Shown here: piece by piece, positions 17,018-25,091 of the stretch
Layout of the letters: each line of letters starts with the position of its first letter
Position numbering within the stretch: the stretch's first letter is position 1
Assembly: GCA_963697355.1 (NCBI GenBank)
Contig: CAVONV010000035.1
Span: 1 to 64,000 of the forward strand
Origin: CAVONV01 sp963697355
Lineage (GTDB): Bacteria > Acidobacteriota > Vicinamibacteria > Marinacidobacterales > DATDRI01
Reading direction: 5' to 3'
Length of the DNA stretch: 64,000 nucleotides
Made by a program: the position numbers and the translations under genes
Notes under the pieces: generated by a model
Told to the model about the DNA's origin: nothing
Database searches by the model: none
What the model saw: only the letters and a program-made list of their open reading frames with translations

Positions 17018-19564
17018 TTGAGTTCCAAAATCGGACCTCGCCCCCCCGGACGTCGCCCACCGAGTCCCAAACCACCAGCCAAGGGACCCAAACCTCCCGT
17101 CAGTCCATCCAAACCGTCAGGCAAGAAACCTCCCCCATCCCGGCCGTCACGAAAGCCACCTCTGCGCCCGTCCGGCAGAACAAAGCTTTCTCCTCGTCGA
17201 CCGGCGCGCACTAAGGGCGGCGGGAAGCCTTGGTTCCTACTGACTCTTTTGGCGATTCTCGTCATTCTTGGTTCCATCGGCGGATATCTTTACTACCGAA
17301 GTGCTGCATCACTTCCCCAGATTGACGGTTCGGCTCAGATGCCCGGCCTTGCTGCACCGGTCGATGTACTGCGCGATTCCTACGGTATTCCCCACCTTTA
17401 TGCCTCGAGCTTGGAAGACTTGGCGCGCGCCACCGGATACGTTCACGCACAAGATCGATACTTTCAAATGGAGCTCGCCCGCCGTTTGGGCATGGGAAAA
17501 TTGGCGGAGGCCTTCGGGCCCGATCTCCTCCAAATGGACAGGGAGGTTCGTCGGCTCGGGTTGCCTCACGCAGCTCGTGCAGAATATGAGTCCATGAACC
17601 CGAGCGCGCGTAGCTATCTCGATGCCTATGCCCACGGAATCAACGCCTATAGAGAAGCACATCTTGCAGGCCTTTCACCTGAGTTCCAGCTTCTCGACCT
17701 CGAGCCCGAACCGTGGCAACCGACAGATAGCTTAGCTATTGGGAAATGGATCGCCAAAATCCTGTCTTTCAACAGTTCGGTAGAGGTACTACGTGCGCAA
17801 CTATCCGAAAAACTCGGATCGGAAGCGGCTTTTGTGCTGACCGGGCTCGAGCCACCATCGTCGAGCGAAGCCGCACTCCCCTTCTCGAGTCCGTCTATTG
17901 CTACGAGACTTCGATACCCCATACTTCAAGCACTCCAATCGGGTGCAAGCAACGCATGGGCGGTCTCCGGCTCGCGTACCGCGTCCGGTAAGCCTCTTCT
18001 CGCTTCGGATCCTCACTTGGCACTGCCCATGCCTTCGCTCTGGTACGAAATTCACCTCGTGGGTGGTGGGCTGAACGTTGTCGGGGCGAGCCTCCCGGGC
18101 ATTCCCCACGTTCTTATCGGCCACAACGATTGGGTCGCTTGGGGAGTCACCGCATCATATGCCGACGTGCAGGACCACTACGTAGAGGAGCTCAACCCGA
18201 ACGACGGCGGGCAGTACGCGGTTGGAGACCAATGGCAAGCCTTTGACGTTTACACGGAGACCATACCTATCGCCGGCACGCATCCGGAGACATTGGAGGT
18301 CTTGCGTACTCGACATGGCGTCGTGGTATCAGATGAGCCTCGCGATGGCAGAATATTGGCCCTTCGTTGGGACAACTTATGGTCCGGCGACAACACACTC
18401 GCATTCTTGCGAATCAACCAAGCCTCGAACTGGCTCGAGTTCACGGAAGCCATTCGCCCCCTCAGCAGTTTTCCGCTCGCACTCGTTTATGCAGATGTTG
18501 AGGGCAACATCGGGCTTTTTCCGTCAGGAGATCTTCCCCTCCGTTCAGGATTCGACGGCAGCATCCCTGTTGACGGCGGCTCGGGAGAGCTGGAATGGCA
18601 AGGTTTCATCCCTCATGAAGAGAAGCCGTATCTGCTGAATCCAGAGGACGGTTACGTCGTGAGTACGAATCATCGGATAGCTTTTGGTGAGACAGCACCT
18701 TCAATTGGCGTCGATCAACTCGCTCCCTTCCGCGCGCAACGCGTCGCTTCGCTGCTGGCACCGATGGACCGAGTGGCGATTGCCGACTTCGCCCGCATTC
18801 AGTCCGATCGATACGACAGCTCGACCGAGCCCCTGCTTAGATATCTGATGTCTCTCGATCTCGACTCAGATGACGAAAAAGAAGCACATTCACTGTTAAG
18901 AAGCTGGAATGGCCAAATGAACGTTGGAGCAGCCCCCGCTGTTTACCAAGCTTTCTATCGCGAGTTGCTCGAAAACACGTTCAAGGACGAGCTCGGAGAG
19001 GAGCTTTTTCGAGCGTTCTTGGGGTTCGTGGAGATGGGCTACCCGGGCGCGATTCACAGTATCGTCGACGATCCTGCCTCCGACTGGTGGGACGACAAGA
19101 CCACACCGGTCATCGAGGATCGGAGTGCTATTTTCAAGCAGAGCTTCGCCGAGGCTGTCGCTTTGCTGGAAGAGCTCCAGGGGAAAGGTCCGGGAAATTG
19201 GGACTGGGGTGAGCTTCATGCCATCGTGTTCGAACACCCGATGGGGAAGAAGTCACCGCTCCATTGGATTTTCAACCGTGGTCCGGTCCAGTTCGGAGGC
19301 TCTACCCACACCATCGCCAATGCGCGTGTATCGCTCAGTGAGCCCTTCCGTGTCATCACTGGCACGTCGTTTCGCATGCTCGTCGACCTAGGTGACTGGA
19401 ACGCAAGTCTCGCGAGCATCCCCACCGGAGCTTCCGGCCATCCGTTGAGCCGACATTACTTCGACCAGAATCAAGGATGGCTCGACGGCACCGGCCACCC
19501 CATGCTGTTCGACCGAGATCAGATAGAAGCTGCTATGGAAGGAAAGCTCACGCTGAGACCATAG
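17018..19564 (+). CDS. membrane-anchored penicillin acylase-family (Ntn) hydrolase
   Basis: An 848-residue N-terminal-nucleophile amidohydrolase that should self-cleave into alpha and beta chains. Translation starts at TTG 17018 after TAGGAG. Residues 1-70 are an unusual, very Pro/Lys/Arg-rich cytoplasmic tail (PPSPKPPAKGPKPP and similar), followed by one membrane helix (WFLLTLLAILVILGSIGGYL) and the catalytic domain on the periplasmic side. The alpha part has RDSYGIPHLYASSLEDLARA and GYVHAQDRYFQMELARR; the autocatalytic Ser is about 311 in QSGASNAWAVSG, and the beta part has LLASDPHLALPMPSLWYEIH. Family substrates are amides such as beta-lactams or acyl-homoserine lactones; the real one is unknown. 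The ending (GHPLSRHYFDQNQGW) is normal. Confidence 0.93.
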   Translation: MSSKIGPRPPGRRPPSPKPPAKGPKPPVSPSKPSGKKPPPSRPSRKPPLRPSGRTKLSPRRPARTKGGGKPWFLLTLLAILVILGSIGGYLYYRSAASLPQIDGSAQMPGLAAPVDVLRDSYGIPHLYASSLEDLARATGYVHAQDRYFQMELARRLGMGKLAEAFGPDLLQMDREVRRLGLPHAARAEYESMNPSARSYLDAYAHGINAYREAHLAGLSPEFQLLDLEPEPWQPTDSLAIGKWIAKILSFNSSVEVLRAQLSEKLGSEAAFVLTGLEPPSSSEAALPFSSPSIATRLRYPILQALQSGASNAWAVSGSRTASGKPLLASDPHLALPMPSLWYEIHLVGGGLNVVGASLPGIPHVLIGHNDWVAWGVTASYADVQDHYVEELNPNDGGQYAVGDQWQAFDVYTETIPIAGTHPETLEVLRTRHGVVVSDEPRDGRILALRWDNLWSGDNTLAFLRINQASNWLEFTEAIRPLSSFPLALVYADVEGNIGLFPSGDLPLRSGFDGSIPVDGGSGELEWQGFIPHEEKPYLLNPEDGYVVSTNHRIAFGETAPSIGVDQLAPFRAQRVASLLAPMDRVAIADFARIQSDRYDSSTEPLLRYLMSLDLDSDDEKEAHSLLRSWNGQMNVGAAPAVYQAFYRELLENTFKDELGEELFRAFLGFVEMGYPGAIHSIVDDPASDWWDDKTTPVIEDRSAIFKQSFAEAVALLEELQGKGPGNWDWGELHAIVFEHPMGKKSPLHWIFNRGPVQFGGSTHTIANARVSLSEPFRVITGTSFRMLVDLGDWNASLASIPTGASGHPLSRHYFDQNQGWLDGTGHPMLFDRDQIEAAMEGKLTLRP

Positions 19565-19662
19565 GGCGAGTACCTGGCGTCGTTCTGGACAGCGTTTGGA
19601 GAGCTTTTCAAGAGGTCGATAGGTAGCCGCTCTACACTACCGAGCTAAACGATAAGGAAGGG

Positions 19663-20064
19663 TCATGTTTTGCTTTGGTCAGAAGCTTGGTGGTGAACCC
19701 TTAGCCACCTTCCTTCCCGCAGGACCATGACGTCAGTCACCCAACCCACCCATTTGAAGTCGATATCATGGAGTCGGCTGTTGGTACGCAGTTCGTAGGT
19801 AACCACAGCGACATCGCCGTACAGAGACACGACCGGCTGACCGATGACGGTCCGGGAGTACTCGAACTCGTTGATACGGTTCTCGAGCTCGCTCCTCACC
19901 GCGCCCCATCCCACCACTCGCTGTCCCCCCTGAGCTATCATAGTGCACTCGGGGCCCTGGTAATGGGCAGACAGCACCGAATCGAGGTCGCGTCTATCGA
20001 ATGCACCAGCAATCTGCCTTATCACTTCCACAACCGCCCCAGCCGCTTCTTCGGACATCGTCAC
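19663..20064 (-). CDS. SnoaL/NTF2-like protein
   Basis: A 133-residue protein with the cone-shaped NTF2-like fold: a first helix pair (VVEVIRQIAGAFDRRDLDSV), a hydrophobic-acidic strand region (SLYGDVAVVTYELRT) and an ending GRWLRVHHQAS typical of SnoaL/DUF4440-type proteins. These bind or convert small molecules, or act as orphan ligand-binding proteins. No catalytic residues can be assigned. The gene is convergent with the acylase and divergent from the LysW-LarE operon; only weak context links it to either. Confidence 0.75.
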   Translation of the reverse strand: MTMSEEAAGAVVEVIRQIAGAFDRRDLDSVLSAHYQGPECTMIAQGGQRVVGWGAVRSELENRINEFEYSRTVIGQPVVSLYGDVAVVTYELRTNSRLHDIDFKWVGWVTDVMVLREGRWLRVHHQASDQSKT

Positions 20065-20139
20065 GAGTGGTTACCCCCTTTCCACGATATATACCATACA
20101 AACTATTGATTTTACGGTCAAGAAGGGTTTTGGGCAAGC

Positions 20140-20169
20140 TTGCCTCCCCGAGCAGCGGAGAGCTATAAT
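20140..20169 (+). promoter_or_regulatory. candidate sigma-70 promoter for the LysW-LarE operon
   Basis: TTGCCT at 20140-20145, an 18-bp spacer and a perfect TATAAT at 20164-20169. Transcription would start near 20176, leaving a leader of about 114 nt before the LysW-like gene. The leader includes a loose inverted repeat (CCGGTAC / GTACGG around 20240-20260). Confidence 0.5.
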
Positions 20170-20289
20170 CCGGCCGCGTACCGGCGACACAGAATCAAGT
20201 GTTGAGCGAAACCGACCGCATCTAGGTTGTCTCTGGTCGAGCCGGTACTTTGGTACGGTCTATTGGCGCACCATTTGTAGAGGGGTTTG

Positions 20290-20463
20290 ATGTTACCCAT
20301 TTGTCCAGCATGTGATTCGGAGATCGAAATCGACGACATGGACGTCGACCAAGGGGAAATGATCGGTTGTCCAGAATGTGGAGCCGATCTCCTGGTAACG
20401 AACATTTCTCCAATCGAACTCGCACTGATCGTTGACGAAGGAGCGGAATGGGGAGAGTTTTGA
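20290..20463 (+). CDS. LysW-like amino-group carrier protein
   Basis: A 57-residue acidic protein. It has a zinc-ribbon pattern of two CPxC/CPEC pairs (ICPACDS at residues 4-10 and GCPECGADL at 26-34) and ends EGAEWGEF. LysW-family carriers use exactly this layout, with a C-terminal ED/EWGE-type tail whose terminal Glu is the attachment site for amino acids in lysine/arginine synthesis and in carrier-based natural product pathways. Here the Glu is followed by Phe, so the attachment chemistry may differ or need trimming. ATG 20290 follows GAGGGGTTTG. The 3' end overlaps larE by 16 bp. No LysX/ArgX-type ligase is in the window. I call it LysW-like rather than lysW because its partners differ. 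Confidence 0.85.
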   Translation: MLPICPACDSEIEIDDMDVDQGEMIGCPECGADLLVTNISPIELALIVDEGAEWGEF

Positions 20464-21326
20464 CAGACGACCGCAGCAGCGAAATCGTCCTAGCGGAAAA
20501 CGCCGGGAGAAAACGACAGAGGCTCGAATCCATCCTCAGGGAAATGGGATCCGTAGTGGTCGCTTTCAGCGGAGGTGTCGATAGCGCCTTTCTGGCTTAC
20601 GAGGCTCATCGCATTTTGGGCGATCGAACATTAGCGGTCACCGGCGAAAGCCCCAGCTATCCGGAACACCAACGCAAGATGGCTCAACAAATCGTTGGAG
20701 ATTTCGGCATTCCACATGACTCGGTCCCGACCGCGGAAATGGACAGCGACGACTACCTGAGAAACAGTTCCGACCGCTGTTTTCACTGCAAGAACGAGCT
20801 CTTCTCACGGCTGAAGACCCTGGCCGCCGAGCGCGGATACGAAACGGTCGCCGACGGCTCCAACGCCGATGACCGGGGAGACTATCGACCCGGTCGTCAA
20901 GCGGCTAAACAACTTGGGATTAGGAGTCCCCTCGACGAAGCCGAACTTACCAAGGAAGAAATTCGCTACCTTTCACGTCAAGTGTCACTTCCGACGGCTG
21001 ATGAACCCGCCTCCGCTTGCTTGTCGTCTCGAATTCCCTATCTCATTCCCATCACAGTTGAGAAGCTTCGGACCGTAGAGGAGGGAGAAGAGGCGCTAAG
21101 GACTCTTGGTTTCCGGCATTTTCGTGTTCGCCATCATGACAAGCTGGTTCGACTCGAATTCGCACCGGAAGAAATGCCGAGAGCACTTCGCTCTGAAATG
21201 CTGCCTCAGCTCGTCGAGACGTTCAAGAAGCTCGGCTACTCGTTCGTGACGGTTGATCTGGAAGGTTACCGAACGGGCAGCCTCAATGAGGTGCTCTCCA
21301 CGGCTTCCCGAAAACCGACAGGCTGA
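20448..21326 (+). CDS. larE: LarE-type ATP-dependent sulfur transferase
   Basis: A 292-residue PP-loop ATPase of the LarE family, which adenylates a carboxylate and transfers sulfur in making the nickel-pincer cofactor. The PP-loop is SGGVDS at residues 41-46. Two cysteines lie in RCFHCKNE (111 and 114) and one in SACLSSRIPY (191). The last corresponds to the sacrificial-sulfur cysteine in some LarE proteins, while three cysteines are used to bind an iron-sulfur cluster in others; the present three could do the latter. The start ATG lies inside the LysW-like gene. No larB, larC or larA is nearby, so the substrate may not be the Lar cofactor. Confidence 0.88.
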   Translation: MGRVLTDDRSSEIVLAENAGRKRQRLESILREMGSVVVAFSGGVDSAFLAYEAHRILGDRTLAVTGESPSYPEHQRKMAQQIVGDFGIPHDSVPTAEMDSDDYLRNSSDRCFHCKNELFSRLKTLAAERGYETVADGSNADDRGDYRPGRQAAKQLGIRSPLDEAELTKEEIRYLSRQVSLPTADEPASACLSSRIPYLIPITVEKLRTVEEGEEALRTLGFRHFRVRHHDKLVRLEFAPEEMPRALRSEMLPQLVETFKKLGYSFVTVDLEGYRTGSLNEVLSTASRKPTG

Positions 21327-21343
21327 ACCCTCTCTGGGAGACG

Positions 21344-22081
21344 ATGATGAGAATCACTTTCCTGGGCACCGGTGACTCCTTCGGCAGCGGCGGACGACAC
21401 CCTATTTCGATTTTTGTCCGCGGCCGGAGTTTCGGTTTGCTGCTGGATTGCGGCCCGGGTTTCCTGCCGATGATGAAACGGCTGGAGCTCTCGCCCTCGG
21501 ACGTCGATGCGGTCCTAATAAGCCACCATCACGGCGATCATTTCTCTGGCGTGCCTTTCCTCTTGCTCGAGTATCAATACCGGACACCGCGTCAGCGTCC
21601 ACTAACCGTGGCCGGACCGCCCTCGACTCGGGACAAAATCATGGCGCTCACCCGGCTTTTGTTCCCTGGACTCGGTTCCAAGCCGCGCTCCTACGAGCTC
21701 GTCTTCCGGGAAATGGAGCACCATAAACTCGAGCGTTTGGACTCCGTCGAGATCACCCCCTTTCGAGTAAGACATTTCCCCGACGGCGTCGCATTGGGTT
21801 TCCGCATCTGCGCCGATGGACGAACTCTCGTCTATTCCGGCGACACGGAGTGGACCGACGAGATAGCCCACCAGTCGGAAGACGCTGATTTGCTCATTTG
21901 TGAATGCTCCACGATCAACGAAAAGGTGGACCACCACATGTCCCACGCAGAGCTCGTCCGCGAGCGTGATCACATCAAAGCCCGGCGTGTCATGTTGGTT
22001 CACGCGGGGAATGACGTCCTGGCGCGCCGTTCTGAATTGCTCTTTGAGCTGGCTAGCGACGGTCAGGAGGTACGCCTATGA
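21344..22081 (+). CDS. metallo-beta-lactamase-fold hydrolase, RNase Z-like
   Basis: A 245-residue MBL-fold protein. Metal ligands are visible in ISHHHGDHFSGV (HxHxDH) near residue 60, in HFPDGVALGFR, in YSGDTEWTDE (the bridging Asp) and in LVHAGND near the C-terminus. The pattern is closest to the RNase Z/phosphodiesterase branch, but the long exosite of true tRNase Z is absent. It is 17 bp downstream of larE and overlaps the next gene by ATGA, so it belongs to the LysW-LarE transcription unit. Substrate unknown: nucleic acid, cyclic phosphate or thioester are all possible. Confidence 0.85.
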   Translation: MMRITFLGTGDSFGSGGRHPISIFVRGRSFGLLLDCGPGFLPMMKRLELSPSDVDAVLISHHHGDHFSGVPFLLLEYQYRTPRQRPLTVAGPPSTRDKIMALTRLLFPGLGSKPRSYELVFREMEHHKLERLDSVEITPFRVRHFPDGVALGFRICADGRTLVYSGDTEWTDEIAHQSEDADLLICECSTINEKVDHHMSHAELVRERDHIKARRVMLVHAGNDVLARRSELLFELASDGQEVRL

Positions 22082-22611
22082 TGACGATGATCATATCCAT
22101 ATTTGTTTCGTACCTGAGCGCGGCGGCGCCACCAGATGTGGCTCTCGGGCCGCAATCCTCCGAACCCTCGCAAGACTCACAGACGCGAATCGACATAGAC
22201 CTGAAAGACGCTGATGCAACGGATATCCTGAGTCTCATCGCGGAGCTCGGCCAGTTCAATCTAGTAGCCGATCCAAGCATCCGGTGCCGGCTGACGATGA
22301 ATCTGAAAGCGGTCACCTGGCGAGAATTGATGGAAACCGCTCTAAGAAGCTGTCGGCTCGGGGAAGAATGGATGGGTCAAAATCTCGTCCGGGTGGCACC
22401 TATCGACCGGCTCAGGAAGGAGCTCGAGGAGCGAAGAAAATACGATGAACAGAAGAAACAAACAGGCACGCCACAAACGACTTTTCGCAAGTTGGCTTAC
22501 GCGCGAGCGAAAGATGTTGCACCGCTGATAAGAAAATTCCTATCCCCTCTAGGGGAAGTCACTTTCGACGAGCGCACCAACACGCTCATCATCACCGATG
22601 TCGCTAGATAG
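22078..22611 (+). CDS. short secretin-like protein (N-terminal domains only)
   Basis: A 177-residue exported protein. After a short signal peptide (MIISIFVSYLSAAA) it has an STN-type domain (IDLKDADATDILSLIAELG, FNLVADPSI, VTWRELMETAL) and a secretin N0/N1-like repeat (LAYARAKDVAPLIRKFLSPL ending with TFDERTNTLIITD). Those are the periplasmic domains of PilQ-like secretins, but the pore-forming C-terminus is missing and the frame ends with a true stop. It may be an orphan periplasmic adaptor or a remnant. The ATGA overlap with the MBL gene couples its translation. Confidence 0.8.
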   Translation: MMTMIISIFVSYLSAAAPPDVALGPQSSEPSQDSQTRIDIDLKDADATDILSLIAELGQFNLVADPSIRCRLTMNLKAVTWRELMETALRSCRLGEEWMGQNLVRVAPIDRLRKELEERRKYDEQKKQTGTPQTTFRKLAYARAKDVAPLIRKFLSPLGEVTFDERTNTLIITDVAR

Positions 22612-22614
22612 GTA

Positions 22615-22812
22615 TCAGGCGTCGTTTTCGTCGGAGCCCTTAGGTGGGAGCTCATCGTCGCCCTTGATAGCTCGCTTGAAGTTCTTGATGCCCGCGCCCA
22701 ACCCGGATCCAAGCTGCGGCAACTTGCTCGCACCGAAGATGAGAAACAAAATGAAGAGTATGATCAGCAGCTCGGGTAGTCCCAGAGTACCGAACATAAG
22801 CGGTAGTTGCAT
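22615..22812 (-). CDS. tatA: twin-arginine translocase subunit TatA/E
   Basis: Single-span component that forms the pore for folded proteins in the Tat pathway. About 65 residues: a short N-terminus, helix GLPELLIILFILFLIFGASK, the conserved FG..LPQLG hinge, an amphipathic helix (GAGIKNFKRAIKGDD) and an acidic tail. I chose ATG 22812 (MQLPLMFGTLGLPELL) because it has a GGGAG ribosome site and fits the family; a 13-residue longer frame is unlikely. It is convergent with the secretin-like gene (3 bp between stops). Confidence 0.95.
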   Translation of the reverse strand: MQLPLMFGTLGLPELLIILFILFLIFGASKLPQLGSGLGAGIKNFKRAIKGDDELPPKGSDENDA

Positions 22813-22920
22813 GATGGTCTCCCTGCGCCGCGAGGGCGGCGACACTGCCATCCTACCACGTCGGGCTTCCGAGGTAAATGCGGGTCAAAAGCCCGGTCAT
22901 TTTGACCACAAAAGGTAGCC

Positions 22921-23307
22921 ATGTCCCTGTCCGATGACCTGCTCCGCCATCCCAACTTGGTTCGAATCCGCCGAAAGTTGACCCAGATGATCTCCTACCT
23001 CAATGCGAATTCGGCCTTTTTGGTGGACGATGCAGGCGTGGTCTTTGCGGCTTGCGGTCACATGGAGTTCCGATTCCCGAATCCGCTCCCGGAACTTTCC
23101 GGGCGACCTTCCGACGAATACATTCTAGAAGCCCTGCTCGGGGAAGACCGGAAAGAAAAAAAATCCCCCTTCATTCTGTTCGATGTCTCCCCTCGCGCCA
23201 TCTTGGTATTTGGGTTCGATGCCCATCCAACGGGAAGACGTCGACGCGTCATAAGGACGCAAGCGAAAAGAGACCTCAAGGCACTAAAAAAGCTTCTAGA
23301 GATTTGA
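22921..23307 (+). CDS. Roadblock/LC7-like protein
   Basis: A 128-residue cytosolic protein. The segment AFLVDDAGVVFAACGHMEF and the later FILFDVSPRAILVFGFDA give the strand-turn-strand core of Roadblock/LC7 domains, which regulate small GTPases in MglB-like systems. The basic C-terminus (GRRRRVIRTQAKRDLKALKK) is unusual. No GTPase gene is adjacent. The assignment rests on pattern only. Confidence 0.65.
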   Translation: MSLSDDLLRHPNLVRIRRKLTQMISYLNANSAFLVDDAGVVFAACGHMEFRFPNPLPELSGRPSDEYILEALLGEDRKEKKSPFILFDVSPRAILVFGFDAHPTGRRRRVIRTQAKRDLKALKKLLEI

Positions 23308-23353
23308 CCTGCCGGCAGTCGAGCAGCCTCAGCAGCCATCTTCTGGTCATGCC

Positions 23354-23387
23354 TTCTACTGCCTACTTTCTACTTCCTACTCTCTTA
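23354..23387. repeat. 7-bp-period CTACTTT repeat
   Basis: CTACTGCCTACTTTCTACTT and the following CCTACTCTC form a 7-bp-period low-complexity array in the spacer before the Nudix gene. Similar text is found at about 35990-36020. Confidence 0.55.
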
Positions 23388-23460
23388 CAATTCCTGCTTT
23401 CTTGAAATCCTCTCTTCCCAGTGATAAATTCGCGTTCTCTTTACCCACCAGGCCGCAAAC

Positions 23461-24027
23461 GTGACGAGAGCTGTTAGTGAACACCCGCGCTGGGCTGACC
23501 TCGATTACAAGTTCTGCCCCAAATGTGGAGCTCCTCTCGAATCCAAGATAATCAAACCGACGGAGCCCGAGCGACTCGTTTGCACGGAGTGCCACTTCAT
23601 CTTCTTCATCGATCCCAAAGTAGCGGCCGGGACGATTTTCCAAATCGGAAACAAGATCGTACTAGCCCGCCGGGCGATCGATCCCGGTTACGGGAAATGG
23701 GTGTTTCCCGGCGGTTTTGTCGATCGGGGAGAAACGGCGGAAGAAGCCGCTCGCCGTGAAGCAAAAGAAGAAGTCCATGCAGAGGTGGAACTGAAAGAGT
23801 TGGTCGGTGTCTACTCCTACTCCGGCGTACCCATCGTCGTCATCGTATTCGCGGCGAAATTGATCGGCGGGCGCGTTGGCGCCGCTGACGAATGCTTGGA
23901 GGTCCGCGGTTTCACGCCCGAGGAGATTCCATGGCAGGAGCTAGCATTCAGCAGCATTCGCGACGCTCTCAAGGATTATCTGCGTCGCTATACGAGTGTC
24001 ATCCCACCAGGTGAGGAGGAATCTTGA
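23461..24027 (+). CDS. Nudix hydrolase with N-terminal zinc ribbon (NudC-like)
   Basis: A 188-residue hydrolase of nucleoside diphosphate-linked compounds. An N-terminal zinc ribbon (FCPKCGAPL and VCTECHF, Cys at about 19, 22, 41, 44) precedes the Nudix domain with the box GGFVDRGETAEEAARREAKE, which keeps the GX5EX7REUXEE pattern. The zinc ribbon plus Nudix order resembles NADH pyrophosphatase relatives and archaeal/bacterial ADP-ribose hydrolases; the substrate is not fixed by sequence. It starts at GTG 23461 and overlaps the SDR gene by TTGA. Confidence 0.9.
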   Translation: MTRAVSEHPRWADLDYKFCPKCGAPLESKIIKPTEPERLVCTECHFIFFIDPKVAAGTIFQIGNKIVLARRAIDPGYGKWVFPGGFVDRGETAEEAARREAKEEVHAEVELKELVGVYSYSGVPIVVIVFAAKLIGGRVGAADECLEVRGFTPEEIPWQELAFSSIRDALKDYLRRYTSVIPPGEEES

Positions 24028-24800
24028 AACGATTTATTGGCAAAGTAGTCCTGGTCACAGGCGCCAGCCGTGGCATCGGCCGGGCCGTGGCAAAGGCCTT
24101 TGCAGGGGAAGATGCTTGGGTAGCTCTGTGCTCCCGAGACCACACCGCTCTCACTAAGTTGGCTGAAGAGATCAACCAAGGCGACGGCCGAGCCGTTGCA
24201 CTGAAATGTGATGTCACCGACAAGACACAAGTCGCGGAAACCATCACCAAACTGAGCAACAAATGGGGAAAACTCGAGGTGGTGGTGAACAATGCCGGAG
24301 TATCAGGTCGCACTCCCATCGATGAGGATTCTGACGATAGATGGCACGAAATACTGAACACCAACCTGACAGGTACCTACCTCGTCACCAAAGCGGCTCT
24401 AGATCTGATGAATTCCGGACAGGGACGCATCATCAACATCTCCTCGGTGTTGGGACGATTCGGAGTTCCTGGCTACGCGGCCTACTGCACCTCGAAACAT
24501 GGAATTATTGGATTCACCCGCGCTATTGCCCTCGAGTTGGTGTCACGAGGCATTACGGTAAATGCCATTAGTCCCGGATGGGTGTCGACCGAGATGGCGG
24601 ACCAAGGTATCCGCGAGACGGCGGATGTGCTTGGAATCTCTCCCGATGAGTTTCGTGAACAAGCTATCCGTGGTGTACCCATTCGTCGATTCATTGAGCC
24701 GGAGGAAGTGGCCAAGCTCGTTTTGTATCTCGCATCCAACGATGCGGCGGCGATCACAGGGCAAACCTACAACCTCTGCGGCGGCCAAACCATGGACTAG
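24024..24800 (+). CDS. short-chain dehydrogenase/reductase (FabG-like)
   Basis: A 258-residue classical SDR. The cofactor motif is TGASRGIGRAV near residues 12-22 with a basic residue pattern favouring NADP(H); NNAG is at about 88; the catalytic Ser is in INISSVLGR and Tyr/Lys in YCTSKHGIIG; the ending TGQTYNLCGGQTMD is normal. Relatives reduce 3-oxoacyl-ACP or act as 3-hydroxybutyrate/polyol dehydrogenases. Its TTG start overlaps the Nudix stop after a GAGGAGGA ribosome site. Confidence 0.9.
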   Translation: MKRFIGKVVLVTGASRGIGRAVAKAFAGEDAWVALCSRDHTALTKLAEEINQGDGRAVALKCDVTDKTQVAETITKLSNKWGKLEVVVNNAGVSGRTPIDEDSDDRWHEILNTNLTGTYLVTKAALDLMNSGQGRIINISSVLGRFGVPGYAAYCTSKHGIIGFTRAIALELVSRGITVNAISPGWVSTEMADQGIRETADVLGISPDEFREQAIRGVPIRRFIEPEEVAKLVLYLASNDAAAITGQTYNLCGGQTMD

Positions 24801-24812
24801 CCGCACCGGGTC

Positions 24813-25000
24813 CTCCGCCTACGCCAAGGCCTCTGCGGACCCGCCGAGCCGGGCTCGTATTCGCATGAAGCGAAGGCCGGCCGCCCATGAAAGCGAATCA
24901 TCTGACATAGCCGGAAGAGCACGGGCCGGCCATTCATCTCTGCCGGGAAAGGTGCCAGGCACTGCCGGGAAAGGTGCCAGGCACGTTGTTCCGTTATTCA
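24813..25000. repeat. REP-like intergenic elements incl. solo GGTGCCAGGCAC copies
   Basis: The spacer after the SDR begins with CTCCGCCTACGCCAAGGCCT and a partly palindromic follow-up, a known type of short intergenic repeat. It then has two GGTGCCAGGCAC units (24948-24962 and 24970-24998). The second continues GTTGTTCCGTTATT, identical to the left end of the transposase element at 26799. Confidence 0.7.
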
Positions 25001-25016
25001 GAGGGACGTGCCTCAA

Positions 25017-25041
25017 AAAAAGGGGAACTTGTCCCCTTTTT
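25017..25041. terminator. bidirectional intrinsic terminator
   Basis: AAAAAGGGGA / TCCCCTTTTT form a perfect 10-bp stem with loop ACTTG, with A-tract and T-tract on both sides. It lies between the convergent SDR and amidohydrolase genes and can stop transcription from either side. Confidence 0.8.
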
Positions 25042-25091
25042 CCCAGCTTTGTCCCAATCGGGTCAATGTGTTTCCGGCCGTCGACCTGACG

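Noticed and set aside
22959..22969. GGTTCGAATCC, like a tRNA T-loop
   Set aside because: It lies inside the Roadblock-like gene and no acceptor or anticodon stems can be built around it.
24562..25089. 175-codon plus-strand frame crossing the SDR end and the repeat region
   Set aside because: Half antisense-phase of the SDR, half repeat DNA.
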